A DNA stretch of 7,309 nt from Colwellia sp. (GTDB lineage: Bacteria > Pseudomonadota > Gammaproteobacteria > Enterobacterales > Alteromonadaceae): assembly GCA_003521815.1 (NCBI GenBank), contig DPHE01000061.1:1-7309 (forward strand). Direction: 5' to 3'. Positions 6,590 to 7,309 of this stretch are shown piece after piece. Every line of letters begins with the position of its first letter. The stretch's first letter is position 1. A model generated the notes under the pieces. That model made no database searches. It was given only the letters and a program-made list of their open reading frames with translations, and was not told the DNA's origin. The position numbers and the translations under genes were made by a program.

Positions 6590-7192
6590 TTAGCGACTTT
6601 TTGCTTGAGCTACTTTTTCTTTTTTATATAGTCGATGCTTAAGCATAATATCTACTACTTCATCAATATCATCCGTAAGATGCATTAAATTCATGTCTTG
6701 TGGTGATATCAATCTTGCTTTTAGTGGTTGCTCTTTAATCCAGCTTAGTAAGCCTTCCCAATATGTAGTTCCAAATAGCACTATAGGTATAGGATAAATT
6801 TTGTTTGTTTGCACAAGGGTTAACGCTTCAAAAACCTCATCGAGTGTACCCAAACCACCGGGCATACAAATATAGCCCATTGAATGTTTCACAAACATAA
6901 CTTTACGAGCGAAAAAATAACGGTAATTTAGGGTGATATTTTGGTATGGGTTCGGATTTTGTTCCTTAGGTAAAACAATGTTTAGACCCACTGATTTTCC
7001 TTGTTGATCATTTGCCCCTTTGTTACCCGCTTCCATAATGCCTGGACCCCCACCGGTAATGATGGAAAAGCCTTCTTTGGAAAGCTTATTCGCCAAGTCA
7101 ATTGTTTTGATATAAAAAGGGTTGTCTTGTTTTATTCTAGCTGAACCGAATATCGAAATAGCAAAACCTAGATCTGATAGCGCATCAATCAC
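6590..7192 (-). CDS. LOG family (TIGR00730) nucleotide phosphoribohydrolase
   Basis: The product is a Rossmann-fold protein of the LOG/YgdH family, whose members cleave nucleoside 5'-monophosphates into base and ribose 5-phosphate; older annotation calls them lysine decarboxylases. In the 200-residue frame the hallmarks are SIFGSAR (13-19), TGGGPGIMEAGNKGA (46-60), ARK with R96 and PGGLGTLDE (111-119), whose Glu and the Arg are catalytic in LOG enzymes. The frame begins at an internal GTG (7192-7190) without an SD. Conserved upstream residues lie in another frame (see the 7185-7309 entry), so the native gene is longer and this frame is the downstream part of a frameshifted gene. The core is complete, and short LOG proteins begin near the same point, so activity is possible if GTG is used. 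It converges on the ATPase with 108 bp between and no clear terminator. Confidence 0.88.
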   Translation of the reverse strand: MIDALSDLGFAISIFGSARIKQDNPFYIKTIDLANKLSKEGFSIITGGGPGIMEAGNKGANDQQGKSVGLNIVLPKEQNPNPYQNITLNYRYFFARKVMFVKHSMGYICMPGGLGTLDEVFEALTLVQTNKIYPIPIVLFGTTYWEGLLSWIKEQPLKARLISPQDMNLMHLTDDIDEVVDIMLKHRLYKKEKVAQAKSR

Positions 7193-7309
7193 CTTTGGTG
7201 AATTCCGCTAATATTCTAAATAGACGCCACGACTCGTCACCTTTTAAATCTTCAATCATGTGGTAAACCTCATTTTTTAATTTCTCATAAATCAATGGTA
7301 TATAAATAA
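7185..7309 (-). pseudogene. N-terminal part of the LOG gene, out of frame
   Basis: Upstream of the GTG the minus strand encodes IPLIYEKLKNEVYHMIEDL, GDESWRLFRI and LAEFTKG in one frame that runs from the window edge to TGA 7187-7185. Long TIGR00730 proteins carry just this helical lead-in, ending in EFxxGF followed by xxLSDxGxAxSIFGSAR. Here TKG is followed by D-stop, while the next frame gives IDALSDLG, so one extra base near 7188-7191 explains the break. Possible starts are the TTG in CCATTGATT or ATG 7259-7257, but the true start may be outside the window. Confidence 0.75.

Overview
The window is AT-rich gammaproteobacterial chromosome. A cold-adapted marine member of the Alteromonadales, near Colwellia or Thalassotalea, fits best. 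This is inferred from base composition and from the style of the RimO and FNR-like proteins, not from a database search.

Layout. Positions 1-733 hold no intact gene. They contain three eroded fragments of unrelated genes packed end to end: the C-terminal part of an ABC-transporter ATPase (minus strand, CydD-like), a piece of an S9 prolyl-oligopeptidase catalytic domain with one frameshift (plus), and an Excalibur calcium-binding domain with two in-frame stops (plus). An 8-bp inverted repeat (191-198 and 239-246) sits at the border of the first two fragments. A regulatory stretch follows, with a candidate promoter and leader hairpin, and then intact rimO (972-2435). RimO is the radical-SAM enzyme that methylthiolates ribosomal protein S12. 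A strong hairpin terminator (2485-2516) separates rimO from a convergent small gene, 2801-2528, which encodes a CxxC...CxxC protein with an acidic tail and is broken by a one-base frameshift.

After a 327-bp divergent spacer come an FNR-type oxygen-sensing regulator (3129-3830) with all four Fe-S cysteines, and a complete P-type ATPase of the plasma-membrane proton-pump (P3A) class (4013-6481). Convergent to the ATPase is a LOG-family (TIGR00730) nucleotide phosphoribohydrolase gene. Its conserved N-terminus is out of frame with the rest and runs off the right edge.

How the parts relate. rimO is a housekeeping gene. The FNR-like regulator and proton pump are adjacent and co-oriented, which suggests, but does not prove, control of proton export by oxygen. 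I see no multi-gene novel system. The most informative features are the remnant cluster on the left, the two single-base frameshifts in otherwise well-preserved genes, and the regulator-pump pair with dyad-rich DNA between them.
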